Of a stretch of 64,000 nucleotides of DNA, positions 1-10,690 are shown piece by piece. The notes beneath the pieces were generated by a model. It had not been told where the DNA came from, searched no databases, and saw nothing but the letters and a program-made list of their open reading frames with translations. The stretch lies in NCBI GenBank assembly GCA_033239125.1, contig BSWB01000002.1, positions 839,001 through 903,000 of the forward strand, written 5' to 3'. Numbering within the stretch: the stretch's first letter is position 1; every line of letters begins with the position of its first letter. This DNA comes from Fagopyrum homotropicum (taxonomy: Eukaryota > Streptophyta > Magnoliopsida > Caryophyllales > Polygonaceae). Made by a program: the position numbers and the translations under genes.

Positions 1-29
1 TCAACAATTTTATTAGTTAATCAGATTAA

Positions 30-293
30 GGGTCCGTTTAGTTTTAAGTCCGGAATCGAAAACGGAATGAAAACGAATCTAGTCCATAGGTATACTTTTG
101 TTCATGAACGGTTTTTGAATCATTCCTATTGGTTTGATTACTTTTGATACCCGATAGGGAAACAAAATATGAGGAAGCATGTGCATTTTACATTAAAATA
201 CAATGAATGATTTTATAAAATTTCATAAATAAGGATATACAGATGGACTAAATTAATTCTCATTCTATTTTCGGGGTTGGAACCAAATGACCC
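30..293. mobile_element. MITE, PIF/Harbinger-like (family F1, copy 1)
   Basis: A fold-back element without coding capacity. It opens GGGTCCGTTTAGTTTTAAG and closes with the rough inverse GGTTGGAACCAAATGACCC. It is flanked by a 3-bp TAA duplication at 27-29 and 294-296. Three relatives lie at 23555, 25940 and 61933, and the two complete ones also have TAA on both sides. Short inverted ends with TAA/TTA duplications are typical of Tourist/PIF-Harbinger MITEs; that assignment is by family knowledge. Confidence 0.8.
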
Positions 294-390
294 TAATACT
301 TTTTAAGAAAATATATAATATACAACTTACTATGAATAATTAAAAGAGCGTATTGAACCAAAATTTACGTGGAAAACAATGAACTACATA

Positions 391-722
391 TAGGGCTGAA
401 TCGGCTATTACATGAGACAAGCTTCTCGGAATCGGCTATTACATGAGACAAGCTTCTCGGACTCGGCTCGCGTTCGGCTCATCAAAAGCTCGGCTCGGGC
501 TTGGATAGTTTATAAACGAGCCGAGTTTGAGCATGCCAAAGCTCGACTCGTTCGGGTAAAGCTCGGCTCGTTCGGCTAAATAACACTATATGAGCATTAT
601 TTTAGGCGAGCTACTCGGGCTCGGGCTCGGCTCGTCAAAAGCTCGGCTCGGAATCGTCTCATTGTAAACGAGTCGAGCTTGAGCATGCTAAGGCTCGGCT
701 CGTTTGGCTCGTATAACAACCC
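391..722. repeat. Dispersed GCTCGGCTCG-rich repeat, copy 1
   Basis: The stretch is dense in variants of AGCTCGGCTCGTTCGGCTAA on both strands. A relative lies at about 28625-28905, with the same order of motifs (TTTATAAACGAG, then TAACACTATA, then ACATTATTTTAG). It starts TAGGGCTG and ends ACAACCCTAA, which resembles hAT-type MITE ends, but I found no target duplication. Near its start a 31-bp unit is perfectly doubled (399-429, 430-460). It is noncoding. Confidence 0.6.
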
Positions 723-2043
723 TAAATGGCTAAATATATAAATAGCAGGGTGGTAGTTTGTGAAGAAAATTCAATTTATGGATACTATATGCAATTTACA
801 ACTTTCCGGATGATTTTGTGAAAATACACTAATTTCGAGGGTGGTTTTGAGTAATTTAGCTGTGTTGAAAAGACGAAAATGCCTTGCTTTGCTAGTGGTC
901 GTGGAATGTGCATGTGCTGATGCTAGCAAGAGGGTGGCTCCACGGCGGATTACATGGCAGGGAAATACTGTGTTGTGATTGGCGTAAATAGTGTGAAATA
1001 GTGGGTGGACTTGTTATGAATCATTAGTTTTATATTTTATGAATATAATATAATGTTGATTTTTTATATAATAGATCTTGTAAATCTAACTATGATTATT
1101 GATTTCTTATTAATTTGGATTCATTGATTAAAATTTAGTGTCCGTTTGGTTGGAGCGGTGGAATGGAAACGGAATTGAATCGGATAAGGGTAGGAAAAGG
1201 AAATAGAAATATTGGAATTATTTTCATGTGTAAAAAGAGTCTAACCAAACTTAATTTTTGATTGATTCGAAATCATTCAATTACCGAAAATGATTCTTAG
1301 CGCTTTCAAACGAACCTTTAAATAGATCGGCCGATCAAGATTATATGTGCCTTAACAATTTTTATAACATAATAAAATGGTTTGATCCGGTGTAGGTTGA
1401 TATTTGTGAGGCTAGAGGAGTTGTTATTCTTTTAACTTGTAAGAAAAATGATTCTATAATTAAAAAAAATGATTCAATAAATTATAGAAGCCAAAAAAAA
1501 GACTTCACAAGACACCAAAAGTGATTATACTTAATCACGATATGCTAAACAAAGTACTTAAATATATATGATGTATGGTGTTAGAGTTGTATCGGATCTC
1601 CTAATGCAATTATGTTTTTTGGACGAACCTCACTACCGGTAATACAGACATACGGCTAGATTTTATGTTAATATTTCTAGGTTGTCCAAAAATACATTTA
1701 TATATCATTTTAATTATGTTTGAAAGTATCAAATTGTTTGTTTAGTTAGAATTTTAATGTTTTGTAGGTATTCATCAATAAAAATTGTGGGAATTTTCGG
1801 ATGGTGTTACTATAGTTTGAGATTTTTTGGATTTTGTCCAAAGGTTTTTTTTAGCCTGAATGGTGTCCTTCAACTTTACACAATATCGAATTTTGTCCAT
1901 TTCATTAAATCTGTCAAACAACTCTTCTCTTTATTAATGAAAAGAAAACTAAACAAAAAGAATTAAATTTGAGAAGAAGAAAGTTACATTCTATCTACAT
2001 TTGACACAAGCGACTTCTTCTTCTCTAGCTTCATCTGTAGAAG
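723..2043. other. Intergenic, no gene seen
   Basis: AT-rich sequence without a convincing coding region. At about 1139-1318 lies a possible degenerate MITE: GTCCGTTTGGTTGGAG at one end and a loose inverse (TTCAAACGAACC) at the other. I found no target duplication for it. Confidence 0.4.
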
Positions 2044-3744
2044 TGTTAGCATGAAATATTGTGATATTTTAGGCACGTTTTCTAAGTGTATTTCATCTAT
2101 AATGATAGTCATTGATAAAGTATTGGAGCATTTGTGAGTTAGTTTATCTATTTTGTCAATATAGAGGTCTACATAAGCTTTGTGTTGATTGTAGGCGATT
2201 TAGAGCTAATTCCGAACGGATTGAGAGAGAATGGAGTTTGATTGAGCATGTCCAAGGATTGAGGACATCTCTAGGAGCTAAGGGTGATGCTAACTTGAAG
2301 AATGGCACGAGACTAAGGAAAACCACGAACTACCTCTAAACCACGCTCTAAAATACGGCCGTACTACATTCCACGTTCAAGTCCACGGCCGTGGAACCTT
2401 GGCAAGAGAGGCGTGGTGCATTCCAGCAACTTACACGGCCGTGGAGGGTTGTGTCAAACCGTGACCAACTTCTACGCTCTAAATTACGGGCGTGGAACCC
2501 TTCCACGACCGTGATCTTGGCAATATTTTACGCAATATTATAAGCCACGATCTTCTACGCAATGGGCCGGGCCAATATTTTATCTTACACTATAAAAGGA
2601 CGGAAGAAGAGAGATTCCGTCACCTTCGCTTACACTTTGGCTTACATTTGAATTTGCTCTAGTTTTACGCTTTTGCGGAGATTGTGATTGAGGGATTTGC
2701 GCTTCGCTATTGAGATTTCCGGATTGACGGAAGAGTTGAAGATTTGGAAGATTGTTCGCAAGGAGGTTACACTTCATCTTTAGGTTCGATTAGAAGACGG
2801 ATTGACATCCCGTTCTTCGTTCTTATCTGAGATTGTGATTACTTGTGTTATTCCGAAACTATTGATATTATTGTTCTTGATTTGTGGATTTTGAGATTGA
2901 CTTGAAAGGTATTGAAGGTTTTCGGAAGTTTTCATCTTTCATTCTTTTAAACCTTGAAATTGATATCAAAATGACTGTTGTTGGCTAAAACCCTTTAGCA
3001 ATTCTAAGGTGAAGGGTTGATAGTTGTGACTTAGATGATGATAGATCGATCGTAAACAGATTGGACCCTGAGAGTTAGAGAGAATCGCCGACGAACCTAA
3101 TCCACGGTCTGTTCTTGAGCTTCCACGGCCGTGGAACTCAAGAACTACCCGTAATTTTGTGTCAGTTTACGAACTTGCTTTTACTTTAATCCAAAGTTAA
3201 AGATTTGCTTTAACTTAGTCTTGGCTTGCCTTTTCTAGGTGGTAGTGAAGCCTCAACAACCTCTACCTCGATTATGAGTGTCACAACCTTAATCGGTTTA
3301 GTTAGTCTTGATCCTTGGATTACAAGTTTGGGTATTTGACGTTAATTCTTACCTTTAGATCTTTTCTATATTGAAGCCTCAACAACCTTTATAGAGAATG
3401 TCTTTTAGGTGAGTCATATAAGGTTTTTGGAACTTCACCGTACGATTACCTTACTTTCGTATACCTTTGCATACCTCAACTCTGTCCTTATATCTTTAGT
3501 ATATCTTGAATCGATTGCCACAGCTGGATTCCTGGATCTTTAGGATTGTTGTTTCCCAATAATTTGAAAAGCTTCATACATTTACTTGCTTGATAATCCA
3601 TAGTTGGATTTAACCCCCCAAATCCCTATGTTCGATACTCTGGAATTCTTGCTCAACTATATCGATCCGTACACTGCGGGTTCGCTTGCTTGATTTCTAG
3701 TTTTATAATTAAAGCTTATTTGCACGCACGCTAAATGGCGAACA
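2044..3744 (+). mobile_element. 5' LTR of an Athila-type Ty3/gypsy retrotransposon
   Basis: The proposed LTR starts TGTTAGC and ends GCGAACA, giving the short inverted TGTT/AACA ends usual for LTRs. It stops six bases before the primer binding site at 3751. At about 1.7 kb it is in the range for Athila elements. It contains several copies of the palindrome CCACGGCCGTGG (2383, about 2434, 3123). No matching 3' LTR is present in the window, so the left edge comes from the end motif and spacing, not from comparing two LTRs. Confidence 0.6.
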
Positions 3745-3750
3745 AGTTTT

Positions 3751-3768
3751 TGGCGCCGTTGCCGGGGA
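3751..3768 (+). promoter_or_regulatory. Primer binding site (tRNA-Asp type)
   Basis: The sequence TGGCGCCGTTGCCGGGGA lies directly after the LTR. It is the characteristic minus-strand primer site of Athila/Tat-type elements, complementary to the 3' end of tRNA-Asp. It fixes the orientation of the element as plus strand. Confidence 0.85.
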
Positions 3769-3846
3769 TTTGGTTTAGGCCGAATTCGGTTATCGGTTGT
3801 CAAGCTTGGGAGCTTCTCCCTTGTTATTTGATATCTTTTCAAGTGC

Positions 3847-6800
3847 ATGCGCAGGTTTAGGAATAACGAAGACCTCTTACCTCTTGATCAAGAGCTTGAG
3901 AGGACTTTAAGGAGAAAGCGTAAGGAAAAGAAAATGGCTGAAGAAAGAGAACGTGATCTCCAATCAGAGTTAGCGGAAAAGGAAGCTCAACTCCAATGGA
4001 GTGAGAAAACTCGTAGGGAAGAGATGGATCGTCATCAAACAAAGGTTGATGATCTATCAGACATGATGTTCCAAATGAGGTTGGAGATAAACAACCTTAA
4101 GGAGAAAAAGAAAAGGAGGAGACCGGGAAGATCGGTTAGAGCCAACTCATCCAATGAGGATAGCGACTCCTCCATGCCACCGCTAGAGGAAATTGATCCC
4201 ACGATCAATGTGAATCCATTCTATCCACGGCCAACTGCAAATCGCCGTGTTCCACCTAGGAACGCAAGGGTCGAACGTGTGGAAGAGGAGCCAAGAACTC
4301 TTGGCCAAAGGATGGATCCAACGCAGCAACCACGCCGTTTAGATGTGAACTTTGATGCTGATGATGTACAAGGGTTTAGCTTCAACCCTCAAGTTATTAC
4401 CATTGTTCGCCAAAACCAATTTGGTGGAACAAGTGCTGAATCTCCACACCAACATCTACAAAACTTTGAGATTATAATGGAGATGATGAAGCCTAAGAAC
4501 GCTACTACCAACAACTACAAACTCAAGCCTTTCTTCTTCTCCTTGAAGGGGAAAGCATTGTCTTGGTATCAAGCTCTTCCAAGTGGAAAGCTTGAGCCAT
4601 GGGAGGATCTTTCCGCGGAGTTCCTCACTAAGTTCTTTCCGCCATCCAAAACGGCGGAACTAAGAGGTAAGATTAATGCATTTTCCATGAGATCTAACGA
4701 AAGTTTGTTTCAATCTTGGGAAAGATTTCAGGATTTGCTATTGGATTGCCCTCACCATGGCATATCCAAGCTTGCACTTTTGGAGATATACTATAAGGGG
4801 CTGGATGTGGAGACACAATTCAAGCTCCAATCCCTCTCATGTGGTACATTCATGGACATGAGGGAAGATGACGCTTGGGACTTCATTGAGAAGCAAGCAA
4901 GGGTCATAGAGAAGTATTCTCACCGGAAAGTGGAGGGAAATCGTGTGGATCAAGGAGCAAAGCTCACACATGAAGCTCAATCTCAAATCTTTTCTCTCAA
5001 CAACGAGATTAAAGAGTTGAAAGAAGCTATCAAGACCAACTTTCCAAAGCAACAAGGAAAAGATGTGGGTTATTTACGCAACAACAATAACCACAACAAT
5101 GGTGAGAATACAAACCGCAACAACAACAACCGGAACAACAACCGGAATAATTGGAACGGGAACAACAACAACCGGAACAACAATTGGAACAACAATAGGG
5201 GTTCAAACAACAACAATTGGTGCTCCAATCAACAAAATTCCGGTAATTCTTATCCTTCCAATTCGAATTCACTAACTCCACCTTCCTCTTCTTCCACTCC
5301 TTTGAAAAGCCAGGGGCAAACATCTAATGGTGGAAGCGCTTCGGAGAAAGAGAAGCCCGATCCCATGTTGGAAACGATTTTGGGAAAGCTTCAAGGGTTG
5401 GAGACTCGCATCATCAAGATTGATGATCACATTTCTAAGGTTGATAAAGCCCAAAAGGTTTTAGAAAACCAAATGTTCAGCCATGCGGAGGAAGTTCCGA
5501 ATCAAGGGAAACTTCCAGGAAAAACGGAGGACAACCCAAAGGGAAGGGTGATGGCAATCACAACTAGGAGCGGAGTGACAACCACCGATCCGCAGCCTAA
5601 GTTTGTAGAAGTCCCCGTTGAGAAGGAAAAAGAGAAGGGGAAGGAGAAGGAAGATGTCTACGTTCCTCCTCCAACTTACAAACCTCCCCTACCATTCCGA
5701 CAATCCAGAGCAAGAGCGCGTCTAGATAAACAATTCGGTAAGTTTATAGAACTTATGAGCAAATTGCATATTAGTATACCCTTCATTGATGCTATTGTAG
5801 GTATGCCGGTTTATGGCAAGTTCTTAAAGGAAATCCTCTCTAACAAGCGAAAGCTAGAGGATTTCGGTGAGGTTAAGATGAGTTCGGATTCTTCGGATCT
5901 CATCAAGACCATGAAAGAGAAGATGCCCCCAAATCTAAAGGACCCGGGGTCATTTTGTATTTCCATAGGAGTGGGAGATGTCACATATGATGCATTATGT
6001 GACTTGGGAGCAAGTGTGAGTATCATACCACTTGTATTATGTAGGAAGATCGGTTTAGGCGACCCTAAACCGGTGAAGATGACGTTATACATGGCGGATC
6101 GATCCATAACTCATCCCGTCGGTATTGTGGAAGACGTCCCGGTCAAGCTAGGTAAATTCTATGTTCCTATAGATTTTGTTGTGCTTGACATTCCTGCAGA
6201 TAGTCCGGTCCCGATCATTCTCGGAAGACCGTTTCTTGCAACGTCCGGTTGCATAGTCGATTGCAAGAATGCTAGACTTGCCTTTGACATAGGAGAAGAG
6301 AAGGTAGAGTTCGTTCTTTCCACTCTAGTGAAGGAACCAATCTTTGATGAGGATATATTCAATGTCCAAGATGAAGAAGGGTTGTCTAGAGAGGAGGTAA
6401 GTGCTATTCTCTTCAAAGATCCTTTGCAAAAGGTTATTACTATGAGTCTAATGGATGTAGGGGAAGAAGAGGAGTGCAATGAGGCAATAGAAGTCTTAGA
6501 AGCACAAGAAGAAGTATATGAAGAGGAGTTTGAGAAACTCCACGACGAAGCAGAAAACGTGAGAATCCACGGTTATACACTATATTTCACGGCCGTGGAT
6601 TTCACCAACAAAAGCGTGGCTCACTCCAGAGGGTTACACGGTCGTGGAGGAAACAGAGCACCCGTAACTACATTCCACGCCCAAAATCACGGCCGTGGAG
6701 GATGCAGAGGAACCGTAATTTTGGCCGTGGACGAGGGCAAATGTGCCACTTCTTCAACTTCTTTTGATTCTTCTCCCACACCTTCTACTTCCTTAGACAC

Positions 6801-8793
6801 TTTTAAGGAAGCATCGGAAGCTCCGCAAGAGCCATTGAAAACTCCGGCAGCTATGGAGTTGAAACAACTTCCTACACATCTAAGGTACGCATTTCTAGGA
6901 CCTAACTCCACTTATCCAGTAATTGTTAGTTCCGATTTAACCATAGATGAACATAGTAAGCTTATGGTTGTCCTTAGGAAACATAAGAAAGCTTTAGGTT
7001 ATACTATAGAGGACTTAATAGGAATTAAACCTTCCCTATGCATGCATAAAATCTTAATGGAAGAGGACTTTAGGACTTCAAGACAACCTCAAAGGCGGTT
7101 AAATCCAACCATGAAAGAGGTTGTCAAGAAGGAAATTCTTAAACTTCTTGATGCAGGTATCATCTACCCTATCTCCGATAGCAAGTGGGTGAGTCCGGTT
7201 CAAATAGTTCCAAAGAAGGGAGGAATGACGGTCATCACCAACAAGAATAACGAACTCATTCCTACCCGAACCGTAACAGGATGGCGGATGTGCATAGACT
7301 ACCGCAAGCTAAACAACGCGACGAGGAAGGATCACTTCCCACTACCCTTCATCGATCAAATGCTTGAAAGGTTAGCGCAACAATCGCATTTTTGCTATCT
7401 TGACGGTTATAGTGGTTTCTTTCAGATTTCGATACACCCGGATGATCAAGAGAAGACCACGTTCACGTGCCCGTGGGGTACGTTTGCCTATAGGAGGATG
7501 CCGTTCGGGCTTTGCAACGCCCCAACCACCTTTCAAAGGTGCATGATGGCCATCTTCTCCGAATATATAGAGGAAATCATGGATGTCTTTATGGATGACT
7601 TCTCCGTATACGGTTCCTCTTTTGACAATTGCCTTTCTAACCTTGCTCTTGTATTACAAAGGTGTGAAGACACTAACCTAGTTCTTAATTGGGAGAAGTG
7701 TCAATTTATGGTAAAGGAAGGAATTGTATTAGGACACTTAATCTCTAGTAGAGGGATAGAGGTAGATAAAGCTAAGATAGAGACCATAGAAAAGCTTCCT
7801 CCCCCAACTTCGGTGAAAGGGATAAGAAGTTTTCTAGGACATGCTGGATTCTATAGGCGTTTCATAAAGGATTTCTCTAAAATATCAAAACCGTTAACTA
7901 ATCTATTGATGAAGGATGCAGTTTTTGAGTTTTTGCAGGAATGCTTGGATGCGTTTAACATGATTCGGGAGGCTCTAATTTCAGCACTTATTATCCAACA
8001 TCCGGATTGGAATCTTCCCTTTGAGGTTATGTGTGATGCTAGTGACGTAGCTATAGGAGCTGTTCTTGGACAAAGAAAGAAAGGGCGAACTCATGCCATA
8101 TACTACGCTAACAAGACGCTAGATGAAGCGCAGCTCAACTACGCCACTACGGAAAAGGAATTTTTACCCATTGTTTATGCTATTAACAAATTTCGCTCTT
8201 ATCTTGTAGGTGCAAAGGTGATTGTGTACACGGATCATGCTGCGATCCGGTATCTCCTTGCAAAGAAGGATGCGAAGCCAAGGCTAATTAGATGGATTCT
8301 TCTCCTACAAGAATTAGATCTAGAGATCCGCGACAAGAAGGGTTTGGAAAATTTTGTTGCGGATCATTTGAGTCGTCTAACACATCTAGAGGACGACCAT
8401 TTACCTATAGATGACTCCTTCCCGGACGAACACTTACATATCATAGAGGAGTGCATCGATGTGATCTCCAAAGGTAACGAACCATGGTTTGCTGATTTTG
8501 TTAACTATTTGGTTTGTCAGGAGATACCGCCCGGATTATCCTACGCACAAAGAAAGAAATTCTTTAAGGATGTTCGGGAATACTTTTGGAATGAACCTCT
8601 CCTCTTTAAGAGAGGTCCGGATGGCATCATTCGGCGATGTGTGCCGGAAGATGAGATGCAAAGTGTCATCCGTCATTGCCATTCACTGCGCTTTCTGCTA
8701 AACATAAGGAGGGGTTCTTGGATGATACTATTCGCAAGCCTGCAAAAACTTCTTCCGAATTCAAATATTGGAAGAGTGTTAACTCTACGCTAG
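3847..8793 (+). CDS. Athila-type Ty3/gypsy Gag-Pol polyprotein, truncated before integrase
   Basis: A single open frame of 1648 codons. In order it holds: a charged coiled-coil-like N-terminus; the retrotransposon Gag core (about residues 190-330); an Asn-rich stretch (about 410-465); an aspartic protease with DLGAS near residue 718 and LGRPFL near 793; reverse transcriptase with the catalytic FMDD motif near 1247; and RNase H starting near 1394 and closing with ADHLSRL near 1506. The frame then begins the histidine part of the integrase zinc finger (RHCHS) and breaks off at about 8685. The last 35 or so codons are an out-of-frame reading of an unrelated copia gag. The integrase core is absent, so the element is not autonomous, although gag to RNase H is unbroken. 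Residues about 900-960 encode the same palindromic motif as the LTR. Confidence 0.9.
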   Translation: MRRFRNNEDLLPLDQELERTLRRKRKEKKMAEERERDLQSELAEKEAQLQWSEKTRREEMDRHQTKVDDLSDMMFQMRLEINNLKEKKKRRRPGRSVRANSSNEDSDSSMPPLEEIDPTINVNPFYPRPTANRRVPPRNARVERVEEEPRTLGQRMDPTQQPRRLDVNFDADDVQGFSFNPQVITIVRQNQFGGTSAESPHQHLQNFEIIMEMMKPKNATTNNYKLKPFFFSLKGKALSWYQALPSGKLEPWEDLSAEFLTKFFPPSKTAELRGKINAFSMRSNESLFQSWERFQDLLLDCPHHGISKLALLEIYYKGLDVETQFKLQSLSCGTFMDMREDDAWDFIEKQARVIEKYSHRKVEGNRVDQGAKLTHEAQSQIFSLNNEIKELKEAIKTNFPKQQGKDVGYLRNNNNHNNGENTNRNNNNRNNNRNNWNGNNNNRNNNWNNNRGSNNNNWCSNQQNSGNSYPSNSNSLTPPSSSSTPLKSQGQTSNGGSASEKEKPDPMLETILGKLQGLETRIIKIDDHISKVDKAQKVLENQMFSHAEEVPNQGKLPGKTEDNPKGRVMAITTRSGVTTTDPQPKFVEVPVEKEKEKGKEKEDVYVPPPTYKPPLPFRQSRARARLDKQFGKFIELMSKLHISIPFIDAIVGMPVYGKFLKEILSNKRKLEDFGEVKMSSDSSDLIKTMKEKMPPNLKDPGSFCISIGVGDVTYDALCDLGASVSIIPLVLCRKIGLGDPKPVKMTLYMADRSITHPVGIVEDVPVKLGKFYVPIDFVVLDIPADSPVPIILGRPFLATSGCIVDCKNARLAFDIGEEKVEFVLSTLVKEPIFDEDIFNVQDEEGLSREEVSAILFKDPLQKVITMSLMDVGEEEECNEAIEVLEAQEEVYEEEFEKLHDEAENVRIHGYTLYFTAVDFTNKSVAHSRGLHGRGGNRAPVTTFHAQNHGRGGCRGTVILAVDEGKCATSSTSFDSSPTPSTSLDTFKEASEAPQEPLKTPAAMELKQLPTHLRYAFLGPNSTYPVIVSSDLTIDEHSKLMVVLRKHKKALGYTIEDLIGIKPSLCMHKILMEEDFRTSRQPQRRLNPTMKEVVKKEILKLLDAGIIYPISDSKWVSPVQIVPKKGGMTVITNKNNELIPTRTVTGWRMCIDYRKLNNATRKDHFPLPFIDQMLERLAQQSHFCYLDGYSGFFQISIHPDDQEKTTFTCPWGTFAYRRMPFGLCNAPTTFQRCMMAIFSEYIEEIMDVFMDDFSVYGSSFDNCLSNLALVLQRCEDTNLVLNWEKCQFMVKEGIVLGHLISSRGIEVDKAKIETIEKLPPPTSVKGIRSFLGHAGFYRRFIKDFSKISKPLTNLLMKDAVFEFLQECLDAFNMIREALISALIIQHPDWNLPFEVMCDASDVAIGAVLGQRKKGRTHAIYYANKTLDEAQLNYATTEKEFLPIVYAINKFRSYLVGAKVIVYTDHAAIRYLLAKKDAKPRLIRWILLLQELDLEIRDKKGLENFVADHLSRLTHLEDDHLPIDDSFPDEHLHIIEECIDVISKGNEPWFADFVNYLVCQEIPPGLSYAQRKKFFKDVREYFWNEPLLFKRGPDGIIRRCVPEDEMQSVIRHCHSLRFLLNIRRGSWMILFASLQKLLPNSNIGRVLTLR

Positions 8794-9055
8794 TTAGTTG
8801 GATTCTTCATTCAGTCAATAAACCTCTTCGCCCTTCTAATTTGATTCTTCCTACGGTCAAAGAAGTGTGGGATGATATCATCCAACACTTCTCAATGCGA
8901 AATGACCCTCGTCTCTTACAAATTCATTCTTCTCTTGCTCGTTGTACTCATGAGAAAGATTCGGTTGATGTGTATTTCGGTCGTCTTCAACGTCTATGGG
9001 AGGATCTCGATACACAATTAGCCGGTGATATTTGTACGTGTACTTGCACATGTGG
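8686..9055 (+). pseudogene. Ty1/copia gag fragment
   Basis: In a frame different from the gypsy polyprotein, this stretch encodes a copia-type Gag piece. Recognisable are KEGFLDDTIRKP, then YWKSVNSTLVSWILHSV, then VWDDIIQHFSMRNDPRLLQI and VDVYFGRLQRLWEDL. It lacks the gag N-terminus and everything after the gag core. It sits where the gypsy integrase should be. After about 9055 the frame passes into unrelated LINE RNase H sequence. The related copia gag at 63.2 kb helps to recognise it. Confidence 0.75.
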
Positions 9056-9062
9056 TCACACA

Positions 9063-9590
9063 GTGGAGGCCAACAATTTGGAGGTGGAAACCGACTCGGA
9101 ACTGGGAATTGAAGATCAACAATTAGGGCTATTCAAGGGAGACGGGGCAAGGGATTTGCTTTTAATATTGGTGTTTGTTCGGTTCTAATGGCAAAACTAT
9201 GAGGAGTTTTATCGGGTTTACAATTGGCTTGGGAATTGAAGATCAACAATTTGGAGGTGGAAACCGATTCGGAACTAGTTGTCAAGTTGATAAGCAGTGA
9301 CATTCACTCTTCACACCCATTTCATAGTTTGGTAGTCCGTTGTCAAGGTTTCTCACATAGAGATTGGAATGTCCAATTTCAACACAATTACCGCAAGACG
9401 AACTCTGTTGCGAACTTTATTTGTAGTTGCGTTACATTTTGGCTTCTTTACTTTAGATGAACCTTTAGCCGGTTTGAGCTCTACTTGAACTATGATATGC
9501 GAGGCGTGGAAACGCCACATATTGGGACAATGTAAGTTTTTCTATAATAAAGGGTGGGACATCTTGTCGCACTTCATCGAGAAAAAAAAT
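9063..9590 (+). pseudogene. LINE RNase H-like (RVT_3) fragment and 3' tail
   Basis: The frame around 9220-9460 encodes the end of the RNase H domain found at the C-terminus of plant LINE pol proteins: LQLAWELKINNLEVETDSEL, later HPFHSLV, then VQFQHNYRKTNSVANF. A block with LEVETDSEL occurs twice (about 9070-9110 and 9238-9280), and the upstream part contains stop codons, so this is a broken, partly duplicated piece. Noncoding 3' sequence and an A-run at about 9582-9590 follow, consistent with a LINE tail. Confidence 0.65.
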
Positions 9591-10089
9591 CCTAAATTGC
9601 ATGTTCTTTTAAAATTTTAACCATGCATTAAGTATGTATAATCTATATTAATATACTAAAACATGCTACATTTTGCCACTGTTGCATCCTAAGGTCATCC
9701 ACATAAGATTTTTTTTACAAATTATTTACAAATTTACCACAATATATTTACAATTTTACAATTTTTTCTTTTATAATACAATTTCTATTAGATTTAACAA
9801 ACGGTTAGAATATTACGTCAGGTCTTCAACATGCGATGTAGGAGTTTTTTCGACTTATTAACATATTTTCCATATTATATTTATAAATTTGTTATTTTTT
9901 TAAATTTATTTAGGTCATTACAAGTTCTTTCTTCCTATAAATGAGTTTCGATTAATCATCATTTACTGATCTTCAACTTGAAAATTTTGCTTATAAGTAG
10001 GTATTATTTTTCTAGCTTTTTACACTGATTACAGTTCAAAATGAGAATTATATGCTGATTTTTCCCTTGTGATTAATGTCGAATAAATA
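9591..10089. other. AT-rich spacer, nothing recognised
   Basis: T-rich and A-rich sequence between two LINE remnants. No coding frame or clear repeat structure is visible. Confidence 0.4.
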
Positions 10090-10690
10090 AACATGCAGGC
10101 TGGAAGAAACGATGAAATATATCCACGCAACTAAGATTAATACAGATGGGGCGCGTAGAAATGATGGTTTTGCGGCTGTAGGAAGTCTCATACGGGATCA
10201 CGAATGTAGTGGGTACGAGGGTTTGGAGTTAACTTTGGGTTGTGCTCGGTTCCCATGGCCGATTTATGGGGAATGTTGCATGGTCTAAGGTTAGCTTGGG
10301 AGAGTGGCTATTGGAATGTGATTCTTGAAACGGATTCACAATTCGGAGTCACTCTCTTGCACTCCAAAGTTTCCCGTCGCCACCCGCTTGCTCGTATGGT
10401 GCGTCAGTGCTAATACTTTTTCAAAAGAGATTGGATTATCCAAACTCGACATGCCTACTGCGAAGTGAATAACGCGGATGATTATATATATATATTTTTT
10501 TCTTTTGAACTTCCAATTGATTTTCATGTATTGGTTGACCCTCCTGAGGGTGTAATTGATCTTTTACTTCATAATGTAAGAGGTCAGACTATCCCGTGTG
10601 CAGAATACTTACCCATATTTTATTTATTGAAAGCGCGATCAGATGCGCGGAGACACTGACTCTCCTTCCTACCAAAAAAACAGACAAAGA
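10090..10690 (+). pseudogene. LINE RNase H-like (RVT_3) fragment
   Basis: Translation near 10128 gives KINTDGA, the start of the plant LINE RNase H domain, followed by GFAAVGSLIRDHE. Further on, in shifted frames, come LETDSQF, HPLARMV and a tail reading FHVLVDPPEGVIDLL, which is the usual end of these LINE proteins. The frame changes several times, so it is a decayed copy. A short A-run near 10673-10680 may be the remains of a poly-A tail. Confidence 0.65.

Noticed and set aside
391..722. CRISPR-like array of GCTCGG motifs
   Set aside because: Repeat spacing is irregular, motifs occur on both strands, and the context is a plant nuclear genome.
1139..1318. Complete MITE
   Set aside because: The two ends pair poorly and no 2-10 bp target duplication was found, so it is mentioned only as a possible relic.
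5030..5323. Antisense Cys-rich frame opposite the gypsy gag
   Set aside because: It is the complement of the Asn codon run in gag; codon composition alone creates it.
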